Of a stretch of 64,000 nucleotides of DNA, positions 11,196-23,750 are shown piece after piece. Within the stretch, counting starts at the first letter, position 1, and each line of letters starts with the position of its first letter. The translations under genes and the position numbers were made by a program. Origin of the DNA: Gonatopus flavifemur (Eukaryota > Arthropoda > Insecta > Hymenoptera > Dryinidae); assembly GCA_018340375.1 (NCBI GenBank), contig JAFFJZ010000008.1, positions 558,001-622,000 of the forward strand, given 5' to 3'. The notes under the pieces were generated by a model. The model searched no databases. It worked only from the letters and a program-made list of their open reading frames with translations, and was not told where the DNA came from.

Positions 11196-11420
11196 ATGAC
11201 GAATGATAATGATAATGGTATTGATAATGACAATGATAATGATAATGATAATGATGATGATAATGGTATTGATAATGACAATCATAATGGTAATGATGAT
11301 GATGATGATAATGATAATGATGATGATAATGATAATGATAATGATAATGATAATGATGATGATAATGATAATGATAATAATAATGATAATGATGATGATA
11401 ATGATAATGATGATGATATA
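11196..11420. repeat. ATAATG/ATGATG microsatellite, about 225 bp
   Basis: An almost uninterrupted array of GATAAT and GAT units. Every reading frame is open and gives low-complexity (Asn/Asp, Met/Ile or Ser/Leu) translations on both strands, which are artefacts of the repeat. It lies within otherwise unremarkable intergenic DNA. Confidence 0.95.
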
Positions 11421-11680
11421 AAGCACAAACTATCCGATGCAATTGAATTTGTATCAATCTCTCGGATACAATTCTCAATACAAACTAAATTCATCATCCA
11501 AGACTACCTCCTACCGTCACCACATTATGTCGCAAAGGATCAGTTAAGAAAGGGTGGGAAAATTGTGTTACATATCACAACAAATTAGCATGTCGGAGGA
11601 AGGGATGAGTGGAAACTCCGCAACAGTCAATCAGCATTTCGGAAAAGGGTCTACAAATTCTTGCAGGTATCCTTTTCAAT

Positions 11681-11684
<4 letters not shown>

Positions 11685-11715
<31 letters not shown>
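11685..11715. repeat. (TA)n microsatellite
   Basis: A run of alternating AT of about 30 bp, bounded by TTGAATATATAT and ATGTATGTGATA. Confidence 0.95.
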
Positions 11716-11720
<5 letters not shown>

Positions 11721-12440
11721 GATAACGAACCTTCGAACTCTTTGTGGCACGCGTTGACGTAGTTCAATGGAACTGAAATTTCAGGTACTCCATTTTTATG
11801 GGAATCGCAACTCTCTTAGGGGGTGAAATCAGAAGAATTAAAAAATTCCAAAAATAAGAACCACTCTCATAACGGTATAGTATAATTTGTAGTAATTGTA
11901 CAAGTTTGTATATATGGGCCAATGGACAAAATAATGGAGGACGAACGAAGATCAATTAACCCCCAGACCGTAATTCACCTCGAAATCACGTCAACCGCAA
12001 CCCCCGGTCTGACAGACCTCATCACCTTCTGCTAGATGTTCATAGTTGTTAAAGTGAAGCGAATATTTCTTCGATCATCAAGCATGTCTATTGCGTAGAA
12101 TAGTGAGTTCATCTATAGAAATTAGTTGAAAACTATGTGCATATTAAAAATAAAATTTCAAACAAATTACCCACAAAAGTCCGAATTATCAGCAAATGGA
12201 GTTTTGATAGCGATCTGTGAGACCGGGGTTATGGTTAGAAGGTTAACGCATTATGGTTCATCTTTTTATGATCATTTCTAAGTAGAAATCAGTATGACCT
12301 GTCAATGATCAATGACCATATGATGAGCTCAATATTGCGGAGTGAACTGGTTCTCGGTCATTTCCGCTCTTCTCGAGGAGAGGGGGGGGGGGAAGGGTTG
12401 TACACCTTTCCCCAATAGATTAATTTTCATCAGTATTTCT
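11716..12440. other. No recognisable gene
   Basis: Intergenic DNA without coding signature. It includes a homopurine stretch with nine or more consecutive G near 12380. Confidence 0.4.
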
Positions 12441-12464
12441 CTTTTGAGGAGGATCATGAACCGC

Positions 12465-12665
12465 ATTCTATTTGTATTCGAGCATTTTCAGATATCGTGC
12501 GAGAGTTCTAAAAAACACTCGGAGTAGAGTCATTTTTGGGAACGTCGGATGCAATGCCCGATCTGAAGATATCATCTAATTCAATTTGATGTTTTCTCTT
12601 TCAATTCCGAAGGTCTTGACGTGTAGCAACTTTTCCGGACTACCACTTTTCTATTCTGAAACCTT
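12465..12665. repeat. Dispersed repeat, copy A (second copy at 63.7 kb)
   Basis: The sequence from AGCATTTTCAGATAT through TGAAGATAT and GTAGCAAC to the ATTCTGAAA block is about 75-80% matched by 63722-63903 in the same orientation. It has no open frame of note. It is probably part of an interspersed element whose full length cannot be judged from two copies. Confidence 0.6.
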
Positions 12666-12963
12666 CTGGAATCCTGCTTTGTCCTAATGCACAATATTCT
12701 TCAAATGTGATTTCGAAAGAATTGAGAAGTTTCCAATAATGCCGGAACTGTAGCCTGAGATCCCTTCAGATGTTCTGTACGCTCGAATATCGTCCCGAGC
12801 CATTTCAGTAATCATCCGATATGTTACCTAAAATCTTCCTACTTCTCATAAAACCCCGATGAGATCTCAGTTCCAGGGTTGTGTGGGGAACACATCGCTG
12901 TCCCGTGAAGAATTATTAAGACTTGATGGAGATTTCATTTCGCCCTGCCAATGAGAACAGCTT

Positions 12964-13072
12964 GTCAAAGTGACATAAAATTGACATCATAATGATTTTT
13001 CCACTCAAAATTGGTCAAAGTGACATAAAATTGACATCATAATGATTTTTCCACTCAAAATTGGTCAAAGTG
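12964..13072. repeat. 50-bp tandem repeat, two full copies and a partial third
   Basis: The unit GTCAAAGTGACATAAAATTG... starts at 12964 and again at 13014 with no visible difference between copies, and a diverged third start is at 13064. The identity of the first two units points to a recent duplication. Confidence 0.9.
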
Positions 13073-13192
13073 ACGTCAATTTGACACCATTCTCACTGAG
13101 TTGTTCTCATAGGGCTCATATCCTCTATCACTTCAGTGGAGCACAAAAGGAATAGTAGAACGAGAAATTTGACTTCAACAAGATACTACTTT

Positions 13193-13306
13193 CTAAGTAT
13201 GGAGTAGTGAAATTCACTCGAACGAAATGACAGGTTCCCTTCTGCCTGCCTAAAGGAAACCTATCTTTCTGTTCGAGTAGAATTTTCACTCTTCCATATT
13301 CAGAGC
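13193..13306. repeat. Small foldback element
   Basis: The left arm (TATGGAGTAGTGAAATTCAC... at 13199) pairs with the right arm ending GTGAAAATTC-complement and CCATATTCAGAG (13270-13306). About 45 bp per arm, imperfect. Non-coding. Confidence 0.55.
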
Positions 13307-13309
13307 ATG

Positions 13310-15715
13310 ATTGTCAGGATCCGTTTGGTGTAGTTTTGTCAGTACATAGAATGAGATTCCATAAGTTTTCAATCATCCGCATCTCTGTCGATTTTAATAT
13401 CAGTAATTTATCGAACATTTATTAAAACAAATCCTCTTGTTATTATTCATCTATGAAAAATTTTATTACATCATATATCGATTGAATATTTTCGTAAGAT
13501 TAGACACCAATCACGTGAATCACGAAGCAGATTCATATAAATATCGAAACTACAAATTATGCATACGTTTTGAATCGATGGAGTACATCATATCACCATG
13601 CGCGTTCTCGTTTTTTGATTTGAGGGATTGTGCTGAGCAATCGAAATATATTATTGGAGAGATTCCGCATACCCAAAATATATCATTGTCACATTCTTTT
13701 TAAAATTTGCTTTCAACTTGAATAAAAGTAGGCTTACCTCATTCTTATCGGGAAAGAATATTTGAATCATATTCTCTTCTTTCTTCTTTCCAACAGTGAG
13801 TTGTAATCATCCCGTAATTACCATGTTTGATCCATATATTTTTTTTTCTTTTCACAATATCCACATTACAACTATCCTTAATATCCTGCAACTATATGAT
13901 CATATTCACACATCTTATCTGAGATTACCAATTGACATGCGTTTCATAACTTTTCTAGTGGCTAAACTGGGTGCTTTCGCCGTACATTATTCATGTATCA
14001 TAGTACTGTACATTACGAATAGATATAATCGATAAAGTACTTCTTAGCATTCACTACTAGATTTCACCCCGTTCTGTGTAATTTGAAGGATGATGTATTC
14101 TAATATTTATAAATATTACAAGAATGATTCCCGCAACTGCCTCCAATGATTCCTGATCGTAGATATTTTGGAAACAAAATAGTTCTATTCAAAACGAAAT
14201 GGAAAATAGTGTTGCTGTTAGTTTATCGTGTACTTCTTAATCGATATGTTCACTATATGAATTTAAACATGCTAAATAAATTCCAATTGGTTGGAACTGA
14301 TTCCAGTTTTTTTAACGTGGCAGTGATTTGAAATACCTTGAATGAAACTTATGTTAGATAGAATGTAGAAGAAAAAGAATAAGATTTTCTCAAACATGTA
14401 TCCAGTTTTTTTGTAGTGCAAGGATTTTTGTAAACTCCCACAAACCTGCTTCAGAGATTGTTACAATTGAGTAGAAAATATTTCAACTACTCGAATCGTT
14501 ATGGATCTAAAATGAGTGGGGTCAACTTCATCTCTGGCCAGTTGAACATTGAAGATTAACAGAGATATAATAGGCCATTCTTGTTCTATTCGATTCGCTT
14601 ATTCGATGAATCTCTGAACACGTATGCTTGTTCGTATCAAATCCTGGAAAAATTGGCTCCATTCTTCATAGTATATGATATTGATATTTTGTATGTTTAA
14701 AGGTGATCTGGGACGATAATAAACATCTACTGATCGACGACGATATCCTACAATGATGATTCGCGTCGTAGTTTTTGCGTCGAAATTTAAATTGTCTCAA
14801 TTAAGAACTAGGAGGGGGATATTTATTTTCCTTCTTGCAGCAGTTATGGAGTGAACTCATGATTATTGATGTGGCATTTGATCATTTCTTCAATCTAATC
14901 CATAAAAAACTTCCAATTGATACTTTTCAATAGGAATCATGATAATCCATTGAATAAGTGATGCAGTAAAAAAATTATTTCTTTCATAGGTACTATATGG
15001 TTGTTTCAAAATATCCGAGGTATGAATTTATAAGTAGTGTGATGATATTCTAACAATTCGCTGTGATAATACCCCCACAGCACAAATGTTTCCAGAACAT
15101 CTTAGAATATGACATTACAGAAACATTACCACATTGCAGCAATATTCTGAGACATCACTGGGACGTTTTGTGCTGTATGGGTACCAATATAGTACTGGAA
15201 TTGGAAAAAAATTCGATGACGGTTTTTCCAAAGTATTTCTGATGAATTTGAATTTGGGTGGAATTTCACTTACTAAATTTCTTGATTCGCCCGAATACGA
15301 AAGAGCTCTCGAGTTCTATTTTCAATTAAAACAGCCAGTTTCGAAAATTCATCTCTATTTGTATTCCTCCACAGGAATTCAGGAATCGTAATCGGGCTAA
15401 TTAAAATGTCCGATTCCCTTGGGTAGGAAGTTTTTTTACAGGGTAATTTCACATGAGATATAAATTAAGATTTATGTACATCAAGGTATTCCTACGTACA
15501 CAGATATAACAATTACTTATACATCAGGAGAGTAATATGAAATTGACTCATCTTATATGATGTCATTACCATTGTAAATATGTCATCACCATTGTTTTCG
15601 ACGTTACGAGGACAAGAACATGAAATCACCCTGAATCAACCGCTCTGCTGCAAACATTGGGAAGTGATGATGGGAATGAATTTTGTTCCCTAATGGAATC
15701 GAATACACCGAATCA
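13310..15715. other. 2.4 kb without recognisable gene
   Basis: Very AT-rich DNA. The open frames here (for example at 13437-13703 and 15134-15391) have no family signature, no splice context and the composition of the surrounding non-coding DNA, so I do not call them. Confidence 0.4.
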
Positions 15716-15717
15716 AC

Positions 15718-16262
15718 AGCGTAGTTTCCTGATGTATGTTTGAATTTTCGACACTATGATCGCCATTTAAACTGCACCTAGGAATATTGCACTCGTTTTA
15801 CACCAAGTGATAGTCCCGGATATTCCCAGTTGGAATATAGATACACCGAATTTCCAACGGATTTCCAACGGATTCACACTTACTTTCTACAAAGAAGATA
15901 CTAGAAAATATGTATGTGAAAGAACAAGAATTTTTCACATAAAAAATACACCCAAATGATACCCATCAAGTTTCAAGTGAATTTTCACTGAGATAATACC
16001 ATATCAGATTTTCATGAGGGGTACCAAATTCGCCTAGACTGAGGTTTCGTGGGAATGCATGAAAAAATCCTTGTTTCCACAAAAATTTCTACGTATGTAT
16101 ACACCAGTACTACACCACACTTATTCTTCTACCAAGGACATATCAAAGAAACACTCGATGGATAGCAGTGCCGTGACTCGATCATCTGATACTCACATCA
16201 AAATTATGCACTGCATATTGTTGATTCAAACACCAGAGTTGAACTGAAGCTGTCCGCCTATT
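15718..16262 (+). repeat. Direct repeat, left copy (about 0.54 kb)
   Basis: Matches 19748-20265 in the same orientation. Shared landmarks are TTGCACTCGTTTTACACCAAG, the block around GATACCATATCAGATTTT and the final TGCATATTGTT.ATTCAAACAC. The two copies flank the long hairpin array. Identity is roughly 75-80% by eye. They carry no LTR-like TG...CA ends that I can see and no coding frame. Confidence 0.75.
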
Positions 16263-16269
16263 AGAACCT

Positions 16270-16880
16270 CGACAAAAATGTACTCAATACACATCAGTGT
16301 AGTCACTGAAGCATCTGGTATTTACACCAGAACGACCCAATACATGTTACGTGTATTGTCAAATGAAATAATTACACCGTATTCATCGTTTCATCAAAAG
16401 TTCACCAAAAATGCATTCAATATCCACCAGTACAGTCCCTTGACTCGTCCGGTATTTAAACTAAAATTATCTAGTGAATTTTCACTCCATATTCGAGCAC
16501 TAGATTCACACCGTACTCGGCTCTTCATGCAAAGTTTCCCAAAATTATACTTGATACACACCAAAGTGTGTAAAGTACAAACTCGACCCGACTGCACAAG
16601 AATTACCCAATGAATTCTCTGTTCATATTGGAGCACTGGATTTACACCGTAATTATCCTTTCATAAGAAGTTCTCTAACATTATCCTTGATACACACCAG
16701 TGAAGTAACTCAACTCGCCAGGTATTTATACCAAGATTACCTAATGAAGTTTTTCTCCATATTGAAGCACAAGATTTACACCGTGATTATCCTTTGATCA
16801 GACGTCTTCCAAAATTATGCTCCATACTCCCTCGTGCAGCAACTGAATCATCTGGGATTGACATTGAAATCACCCAGTGC
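16270..16880 (+). repeat. Tandem array of about 134-136-bp units
   Basis: The landmark ACACCGT followed by a (A/T)TCATC-like and CTTTCAT block ends at 16380, 16514, 16650 and 16784, giving periods of 134, 136 and 134 bp. Each unit also carries ACACACCAG, an ACTCG/CATCTGG word and CTCCATATT.GAGCAC. About four to five diverged units are present. The last units form the outer part of the left arm of the hairpin that follows. Confidence 0.85.
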
Positions 16881-19055
16881 ATTCTTTTCTCCACATCTTA
16901 GCGCTAGGAATAAATCGTAGTTATGCTCCGTGTATTTTGAGTGAACATTAAGTAATATTCAATTGACATCATGTCAGGGTGAAATTGGTGTAATTGTGGG
17001 AAGTTTAATCGTCAAGTGCATTTCTATGGACATCTCTGTAGTAGCAAAATTGAATTCTGTATACCGAAATTGCACCAAGATCAAATTTGTCTTCCATACG
17101 GAAGGCGGGATGGTCACGTGCTACATGACCCGAAAGCCAGGGCACCCCCCTCCCCCTGGAGTAAGGTTTTATACAGTTTCGGGGGGAAAGCAATGCCTGT
17201 GAAGAGAGGATTTCAGTTGGTATACTGCATCGGACAATTACCACCTTCAGCCACAGCATGAGTCCCACACACCGGGAAGCAACCCAACTTCCTGACGGTG
17301 CATAAAGCATTCCCCCTTGTGTAAAAGAGAGGAAAAAACATCAAATTCATCCAATATCACCAGGCATGATGTTATTGTGATTTCGGTACATGAAATTTTT
17401 TTCACCGTGGATTTTGAGCGGACGTCAAGTAATATTCAATTTGCATCATGTCAGTGGAAAATTAGTGTAATTTTAGTAGGTATAATCGTCAAGTGCGTTT
17501 CCATGCACATCATATTGATGAAATCTTAAAATATAACTCTAATTTTTCGAGCAACCCTGCGTCAGTGTGATTTTGGTGTACTTCAAAAATATGTTCTTAC
17601 ATAAATTCATTCAAAAATCACACCCACTGAAAACACATCAATTCCACACTCATATTATGTCAGTGAATCCCTACTCACAATGCCAGGCAGAACCAGACAG
17701 CCCTGATGCAATTATTACCCGTGTTTTCTTGGCGCGAATTTGGTCAAGTGGGAATCCGTGCAATTCAAGTGGAAAATTAGGGGGATTTGGTATTTCACTA
17801 TAAATCAACGGTTTATTTGTGAATTTTTTACATCAATTTTCGACATAATTAACAACTACTAAATTCACACCAATTTCACCTTATTATGATGTCAAGTGCT
17901 TATTATTTGACGTAAACTTGAAGTACACAAGAATCAACCCAACTCAAGGTGTGTAGTAACATGAACTTTGTACACTAAAATTACATCAAGATTGAATTTG
18001 CTGATGTTTGACCAATGTAATCTTGGTGTAGCGGTGGTATATAACATTTATTATAGAACCTATTCAACTTCCGTGTGATTTCCATTAATTCTGAGAGTAT
18101 ATTAAATGATAATCACTGACATGATACTGATGTGAAATTGGTGTAATTTTGGTGAGTAATCGTTGAATGAAATCATGAGGAAATATGTCTTTGGAGTACA
18201 TCAAAATCACATTGACCCAGGGTTGCTTGAAAAATTAATGTTATACTTATTTCGAAATTCCATCAATAGCAGATTCATTGTAGGTCAATGATATGATTTA
18301 ACTGTGATGTTGGTATATGAAATTCATTTCATTATCTACCCTGAGTCAGTGTGAACTGTGTAAACTTTCAGTGTACATCAAACAACTCCACACCTTACAA
18401 GTTGCATCTCAGTATAATTTCGGTATATAGAATTTCATTTTGCTACCCCGGAGATGTCCATGGAAATGCACTTGAGGATTGCACCTACTAAAATTTCACT
18501 AATTTCACACTGACATGATGCAAATTGGATATGACTTGACGTCCACTCCAAATACACGAGTATCACACCCACTCAGTGTGAAGGGTGAAAATAATTTCGT
18601 ATACCGAAATCACAACAAGATCATGTCTGGTGATATTGGATAAATTTGATGTTAGGGTAATTTTGGTATATAGAATTTCATTTTGCTACTACGGAGATAT
18701 CCATAGAAATGTACTTGGCGATTACACTTCCCACAATTACACTAATTTTACACTGATATAATGTCAATTGAATATCACTAAACGTCCACTCAAAGTATAC
18801 GGAGCATAACTACGGTGTATTTCTAGCGCTCGAATGTGGAGAAAAAAATGCACTGGGTGATTTCAATGTCAATCTCAGATGTTTGATCAAAGGATATCCA
18901 TGGTTGAATATGGTGCAAAACTTCATAAGGTAATTTTGATATAACGAGTTGAGTTACTGCACTAGTGTGTATCAAATATAATGTTGGAGAACTTTCGATG
19001 AAAGGATAACTACGGTGTTCATCCAGTGTTCAAATATGGAGAGAGAATTCATTGG
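16600..19055. mobile_element. Giant foldback element, about 2.45 kb imperfect hairpin
   Basis: Mirror-ordered inverted blocks run along the region: 16608-16740 with 18930-19052, 16890-17095 with 18655-18845, 17390-17540 with 18415-18560, 17560-17600 with 18190-18235, and about 17870-17910 with 18105-18155. The axis lies near 17.95 kb. The outer arm consists of the 134-bp tandem units, an arrangement resembling Foldback (FB) elements of Drosophila, where long inverted repeats contain internal tandem repeats. No transposase is present. Segment 17110-17325 on the left arm has no mirror partner and looks like an insertion. Confidence 0.75.
17110..17325. other. GC-richer insertion in the hairpin arm
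   Basis: This stretch of about 215 bp, including a run of C and G tracts near 17144-17195, interrupts the pairing between the hairpin arms. Its composition differs sharply from the AT-rich arms. Origin unknown; it may be a fragment of another transposon. Confidence 0.4.
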
Positions 19056-19747
19056 GTACAAACATTTGAGAAACGGACACAGAATTCCGACTTTCCAGAA
19101 GACACCTTTCCTACGGGAAAACAGAAACGTTCAACAAACGTTCGTTGTATCTAAAATGGAGCTATGGACATTTGGAGGGTTATTGAACGTTCGTTGAATG
19201 TGAATTTACCTGATGAAATCGACCTGAAATTGATTTATTTGACTTGTGTTTCCCATGTGAAAATTGCCAGAGTTGTCAAAAGGCGCAGTACTGGTGAGAT
19301 TTTATTCGCTGTAGTTCGGCAAACACAACGATTTCTATTCCAGGCCATTATTTTTTCTCAATTGGCACCAATCAGTGAACGGATTTCAAAAGGTATAAGT
19401 TGCCGTAGATAAACAATCTTGCGCCAGTACTCAATCCTTATCAAGTTGATTATACTTTGGAGTACCTGAAAATACGATGTTTTAACAGTATTGGTAGAAT
19501 ACCGCTCCACCACGGATGAGGTGATTGATCAAGAATGAAGTAAAATTTTTGACGACACAACTGTTTCGATGTGACAATTTGAAATTCCAGTATCCACAAA
19601 ATTGAGACCCCGATAATGGGCCTTATGTGAGTCATTGTTATCATTTTGTCAATTTTTCTGTACCGGTGGAACAACAAGCAACTTTGAAATTGCCAGTAAT
19701 GGCAACCTGACAATAGTACTACGTCAGGACCCTATCGGAATCAACGA
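19056..19747. other. Spacer between hairpin and right direct repeat
   Basis: Non-coding sequence unlike the hairpin. A short inverted motif (GAACGTT/AACGTTC) recurs at 19127-19145 and 19186-19197. No gene seen. Confidence 0.4.
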
Positions 19748-20265
19748 CGTGGTTTTCTGGTGTATTTGTGAATTTTTCACACCATGATTGACATTAAACT
19801 GCACATATGAATGTTGCACTCGTTTTACACCAAGCGATCATCCTGAACATTGTCAGTTGGAGTATAGATACTGAATATTCTCAGTCGAAGTATACACCGA
19901 ATTCGTAACGGATTTGCACTTACTTCCTACTGAGAAGATACCAAAAAATAAGTATGTGGAAAATGCAAGAATTTCTTACACAAAAGATACACCAAAATGA
20001 CGCCTATCAAAATTCAACTGAATTTATACAGAGATGATACCATATCAGATTTTTGTAAGGGGTACAAAATTTGCCTAGATTGTGATTTCATGGAAATGTA
20101 TAGAAAAATCCTGATTTCCACGAAAATTTTGTCTATCAAAGACATACCAACAAGACACTCGAAGGAGCCCAGTGCAGTGACTGGATCATCTAATATCGAC
20201 ACCAAAATTATATACTGCATATTGTTTATTCAAACACGACAGTCGCACTGAAGCTATTAGAAACT
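19748..20265 (+). repeat. Direct repeat, right copy (about 0.52 kb)
   Basis: Same-orientation partner of 15718-16262, with the same order of landmarks and some small insertions, including an additional partial duplication of the TATAGATAC/CAGT block near 19860-19890. Confidence 0.75.
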
Positions 20266-21200
20266 CAAGTTACCGGAACAAATGGGCATCATTGGTAGAA
20301 ACTGGAATTTGGGATATTGAAGAATCAATATTGCATGGGCAAGTGCGAATCATTCTCCGATAATAGGGAAGAATCGTAAAGGAACACTTGTATAAATTCC
20401 CCGAGCCCTACTACCCAGTATTTTTCAATTTTCGAAATTGTAACGTGTCGCGTGATTTTCTCCGTCACCTCAATGATAAATATCATTCTTGAACAATCCC
20501 TACACTGAGAGAAATTGAACATTGAAAATTTAGGATTTTCCCACTAGACGGAGGATATACTAAACATAATTATTTCCCTGTTATGAATAACCTATGAAAT
20601 CGCATTGACGAATGTGGGAATGAATAGGTTTCAATGATATTTGATCAGAAATTTCACCATTCGTAATAGAATTTCACAGAATATTTCTACCTAGGTTCAT
20701 ATATTTAGCATGAGATCACAAATTGATGAGGAAAAACAGTATTTTCTCATACTACGAAGTTTAAAAATTGAAACCATTTAGAATTCATGTTGAAAAACTT
20801 CAATATGGTGGACGTTACTTCGTTTAGATACGTAGTAGATGAGTCGTGCTCGAATGAAGATTTTTCAAATTAAAGAGGGTAGACAAGGGCGGTTGAATGG
20901 GTGTGGAGTACTCCACACCTGCTGAAATAATAGGTGCGGAATTTCCATACTTGCTAAATCACTCATTTTTCTGAATTTAGGAATATACCACTTTTCAAAC
21001 TCGCTAGGATGAAATGTTGTGAACGAGCTGCCCTTTAATTCGATTATTCATGATCCGATACCCATATAGAGCATTCCTCCACAGAAGTCCATTAAACCTT
21101 CTAAAGGGGTTGGATTAAAAATCGGAATTTTCTCATTTCTATCCCTCCGATCATCACTTGTCAACTGAACTTCACACTTGTTGGGGTTACTTTGAGCGGC
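20266..21200. other. No recognisable gene
   Basis: Intergenic. A CACTGAGAGAAATT word at 20504-20517 matches the ends of MITEs in this window but no partner end was found nearby. Confidence 0.4.
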
Positions 21201-21204
21201 CTTT

Positions 21205-21516
21205 CCCAGACAAAAATTCCCGGGTGGGTGGGATTCCCAAATTCGCATGCAGACTCAAGTTCCCGGGCGGGACCCGCCAGGTCCTGCCTGAAACCCCTCT
21301 GCTTCCCACTCGGGGCCGATCAGGTTCCCGCCCGGGACCAGCCAGGTGGTGACTCGGGCGGGAACTTGACAGGTCCCGAGCAGGAACTAGAGGGTTTCCA
21401 GGCAAGACCTGGCTGGTCTCGGGCAGGACCTGATCAGGACCTGGCGAGTCCCAGCCAGGAACCTGAGTCCACATGCGAATTTGGGAATCCCGCCCACCCG
21501 GGAATTTTTGTCTGGG
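21205..21516. mobile_element. GC-rich palindromic MITE, about 312 bp
   Basis: The termini CCCAGACAAAAATTCCCGGG and its complement enclose an inverted repeat whose outer arms match over about 60 bp (including GGGATTCCCAAATTCGCATG). The centre consists of many short CCTG/CAGG, GGTCCCG and GCCAGG words that also pair. G+C content is far above the surrounding DNA. Open frames on both strands are side effects of the composition. Confidence 0.75.
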
Positions 21517-21687
21517 TTGAGAGTATTAGGTGTATAACTTGATTCCTGACTCTTTTTTCATCAAGCAAAAATTCGTATTTGGAATTCAAATATTCTCGGG
21601 TCCATTTGCGGTCTTGAAGGGTTAACCTCAAAGTTTCTTATACACTATATCATACCTGCAAAAGCTACATAACCTCACAAAACAGTA

Positions 21688-21910
21688 CACTGTCAGAAAT
21701 ATTATGAAGTATTTTTCAATACCGTACATGAATTCAGGTTAATACACATTTTACATTAAATTTAATGTATCAAAACATTGAAAAAATATAGATTTTGCTA
21801 TAGTTTACATTAAATTTAATGTAAAATGTGTATGAAACTCAATTCATGCGCGTATTTAAAAAAAACTTCCAGTAAATACATTAAAATTAATGCAGAAATT
21901 TCTAACAGTG
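21688..21910. mobile_element. Tc1/mariner-type MITE, 223 bp
   Basis: The ends CACTGTCAGAAAT and, inverted, CACTGTTAGAAAT are flanked by TA on both sides (21686-21687 and 21911-21912). The interior has paired ACATTAAATTTAATGT blocks. Non-coding. Confidence 0.75.
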
Positions 21911-21921
21911 TAGCATATACG

Positions 21922-22930
21922 ATGGCGACCGATAAGCAGCACATTCGGCACTGCATTCTCTATGTCCCAACAAGGAAAAAAAGCAATTGAAGCATGCAAT
22001 TCGATTTTTTCTACTCTTGGTGATGATGTTGTATCTTATGGTACGTGTTAATATTGGTATAAACGGTTCACAAATAGTAATTTCGATCTCGACGATCGGG
22101 AACGTCCTGGACACCCTCCGAAATTTGAAGATGCTGAATTGCAAAAATTACTTGACGAAGACTCAACGCAAACCGAAGAACAGCTTGCAGCTCAGCTAGG
22201 AGTTACTCAAGCAGCGATCTCCAAACGATTACACGCGATGGGAGAAATATAGAAGGTAGGAAGATGGGTGCCACATGAACTGACCGAACAGAACCTTGAT
22301 CAACGAATGAACACGTGCCTCTTGCTGCTCACCAAGTACTAGAAGAAGAATTTTTTGCAAAATTGTGATGGAAGATGGAAAATATATTCTTTCCGCTAAT
22401 CCCAAACGCAAAAAGTCATGGGTGAATCCTGAACAACCGTCGACATCCACTCCCCAACAAAGTATGCACTTGACGAAGGTTCTCCTCTGCATCTGGTGGG
22501 ATATGAAAAGTGTACTGTATTACGAACTGTTAGAAAGAGGTCAAACAGTTACTGCAGAACGCTGCAACCAACAATCAAACAAGTTAGTTACAATCAGAAA
22601 AGTTATGTTGCTCCATGATACCGTTTGACCTCATGGTGCTTACGCGACTCAGAAAAAAATTTTGAACTTAGGCTGGGGAGTTCTCCCCCACGCGGCATAT
22701 TCACTGGACTCAGCTCCATCTGATTATTATCTCTTCCGGTCTATGCAGCATGCCTTGAAGGATACTTGCTTCCAAACTCTGAACGACGCGACGTACGAAA
22801 ATTCGTCGATGACTTTATCGCCTCAAAGCATGCATGTTTTTTCCGCGATGGTATTTGTATGCTGTCCGATCGATGGCGCAAGGTCATCGAAAACAACGCA
22901 CAATATTTCGAGGATTGATCTGGTGTTCAT
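21922..22930 (+). pseudogene. Mariner transposase pseudogene 1
   Basis: Starting at an ATG reading MATDKQHIRHC, a mariner transposase can be followed through several frames. Parts seen are a helix-turn-helix region (KFEDAELQKLLDEDSTQT-like, about 22115-22180), the AISKRLHAMGEI block, the WVPHELTE linker at about 22265, the KRKKSW block near 22400 and the C-terminal RWRK.IENNAQYFED end at about 22870-22915. Many stops and frameshifts are present and the catalytic DD34D aspartates are not all recognisable. It is an old, dead copy. Terminal inverted repeats were not identified. It begins about 10 bp after the preceding MITE. Confidence 0.85.
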
Positions 22931-22979
22931 GTATTTTGTAATTCAAAATATTTTTTGTGGAGAAGAATAAAAAATTAAG

Positions 22980-23740
22980 TTATACACTTAATGGATAATC
23001 CTTTCGGCGAGTAATATAAAGGCGTTTATTGACCGTTTGACGTTTCGAACTGTTACAATTCATTTTCAAGAACAATCTCAGATAGGATAGATGATGACCT
23101 GCCATCGCAAAACCTATTTGGCATGTGGATCGGGTGAATTCGTAGTTGGGTCGCTGAAGATTATATACTCCCTTTCATTTAGATTCTCCTTTCCCTCGTC
23201 GGCACCCTCGGTATCAGAGATTTTGTCCTGTGATACAAGCGGAAGAGATTGCGTTCAGACAGAGACTCCGCGTTTCTGGATTGTAAAAAAACCGGTATGG
23301 AGAACCATACCATTATTTCCATTTTCTTGATATATTTATGAGAGATAGATGCAACAGGGGGTAACAGGACGTCAGGGAAGAGATTACTGCTTGTTTCATT
23401 GATACATGCATGTTTCCAAATAACTTTAAATAGAAAACTTGTTACATTCAATGTATATTTGTTTGGCTGCAATCAAACAGTCACAGAGAACGAACGAAAA
23501 GGTTTTTTTCCCACACCCGTACGGAAAGACGATTTTTGCTGACCTATTTTTAGGGGGGGGGGGGAGTGCTGAATTCCCAGCAAATATGATACAGCGCCCA
23601 GAACATATCTCACTGCAGGAGGAAAGTATTTTCTGCCCAGTCATAGCGAGAGGAAGATACCAAGTACTTTTTCGTTCTGTAATATGTATATGAATATTTC
23701 ATATGCGATTAAACATATAATTTGTACTTTCCTTGCAGTT
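22980..23740. other. No recognisable gene
   Basis: Intergenic; includes a run of 11 G at about 23552. No coding frame with a recognisable domain. Confidence 0.4.
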
Positions 23741-23750
23741 GTGGGAAATA

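Noticed and set aside
11145..11478. Long open frames of repeated Ile, Met, His/Tyr, Ser/Leu or Asp/Asn on both strands
   Set aside because: They are translations of the GATAAT/GAT microsatellite, open in every frame.
15718..20265. LTR retrotransposon reading of the direct repeats
   Set aside because: No TG/CA termini, primer-binding site or polyprotein frame; the interior is a hairpin.
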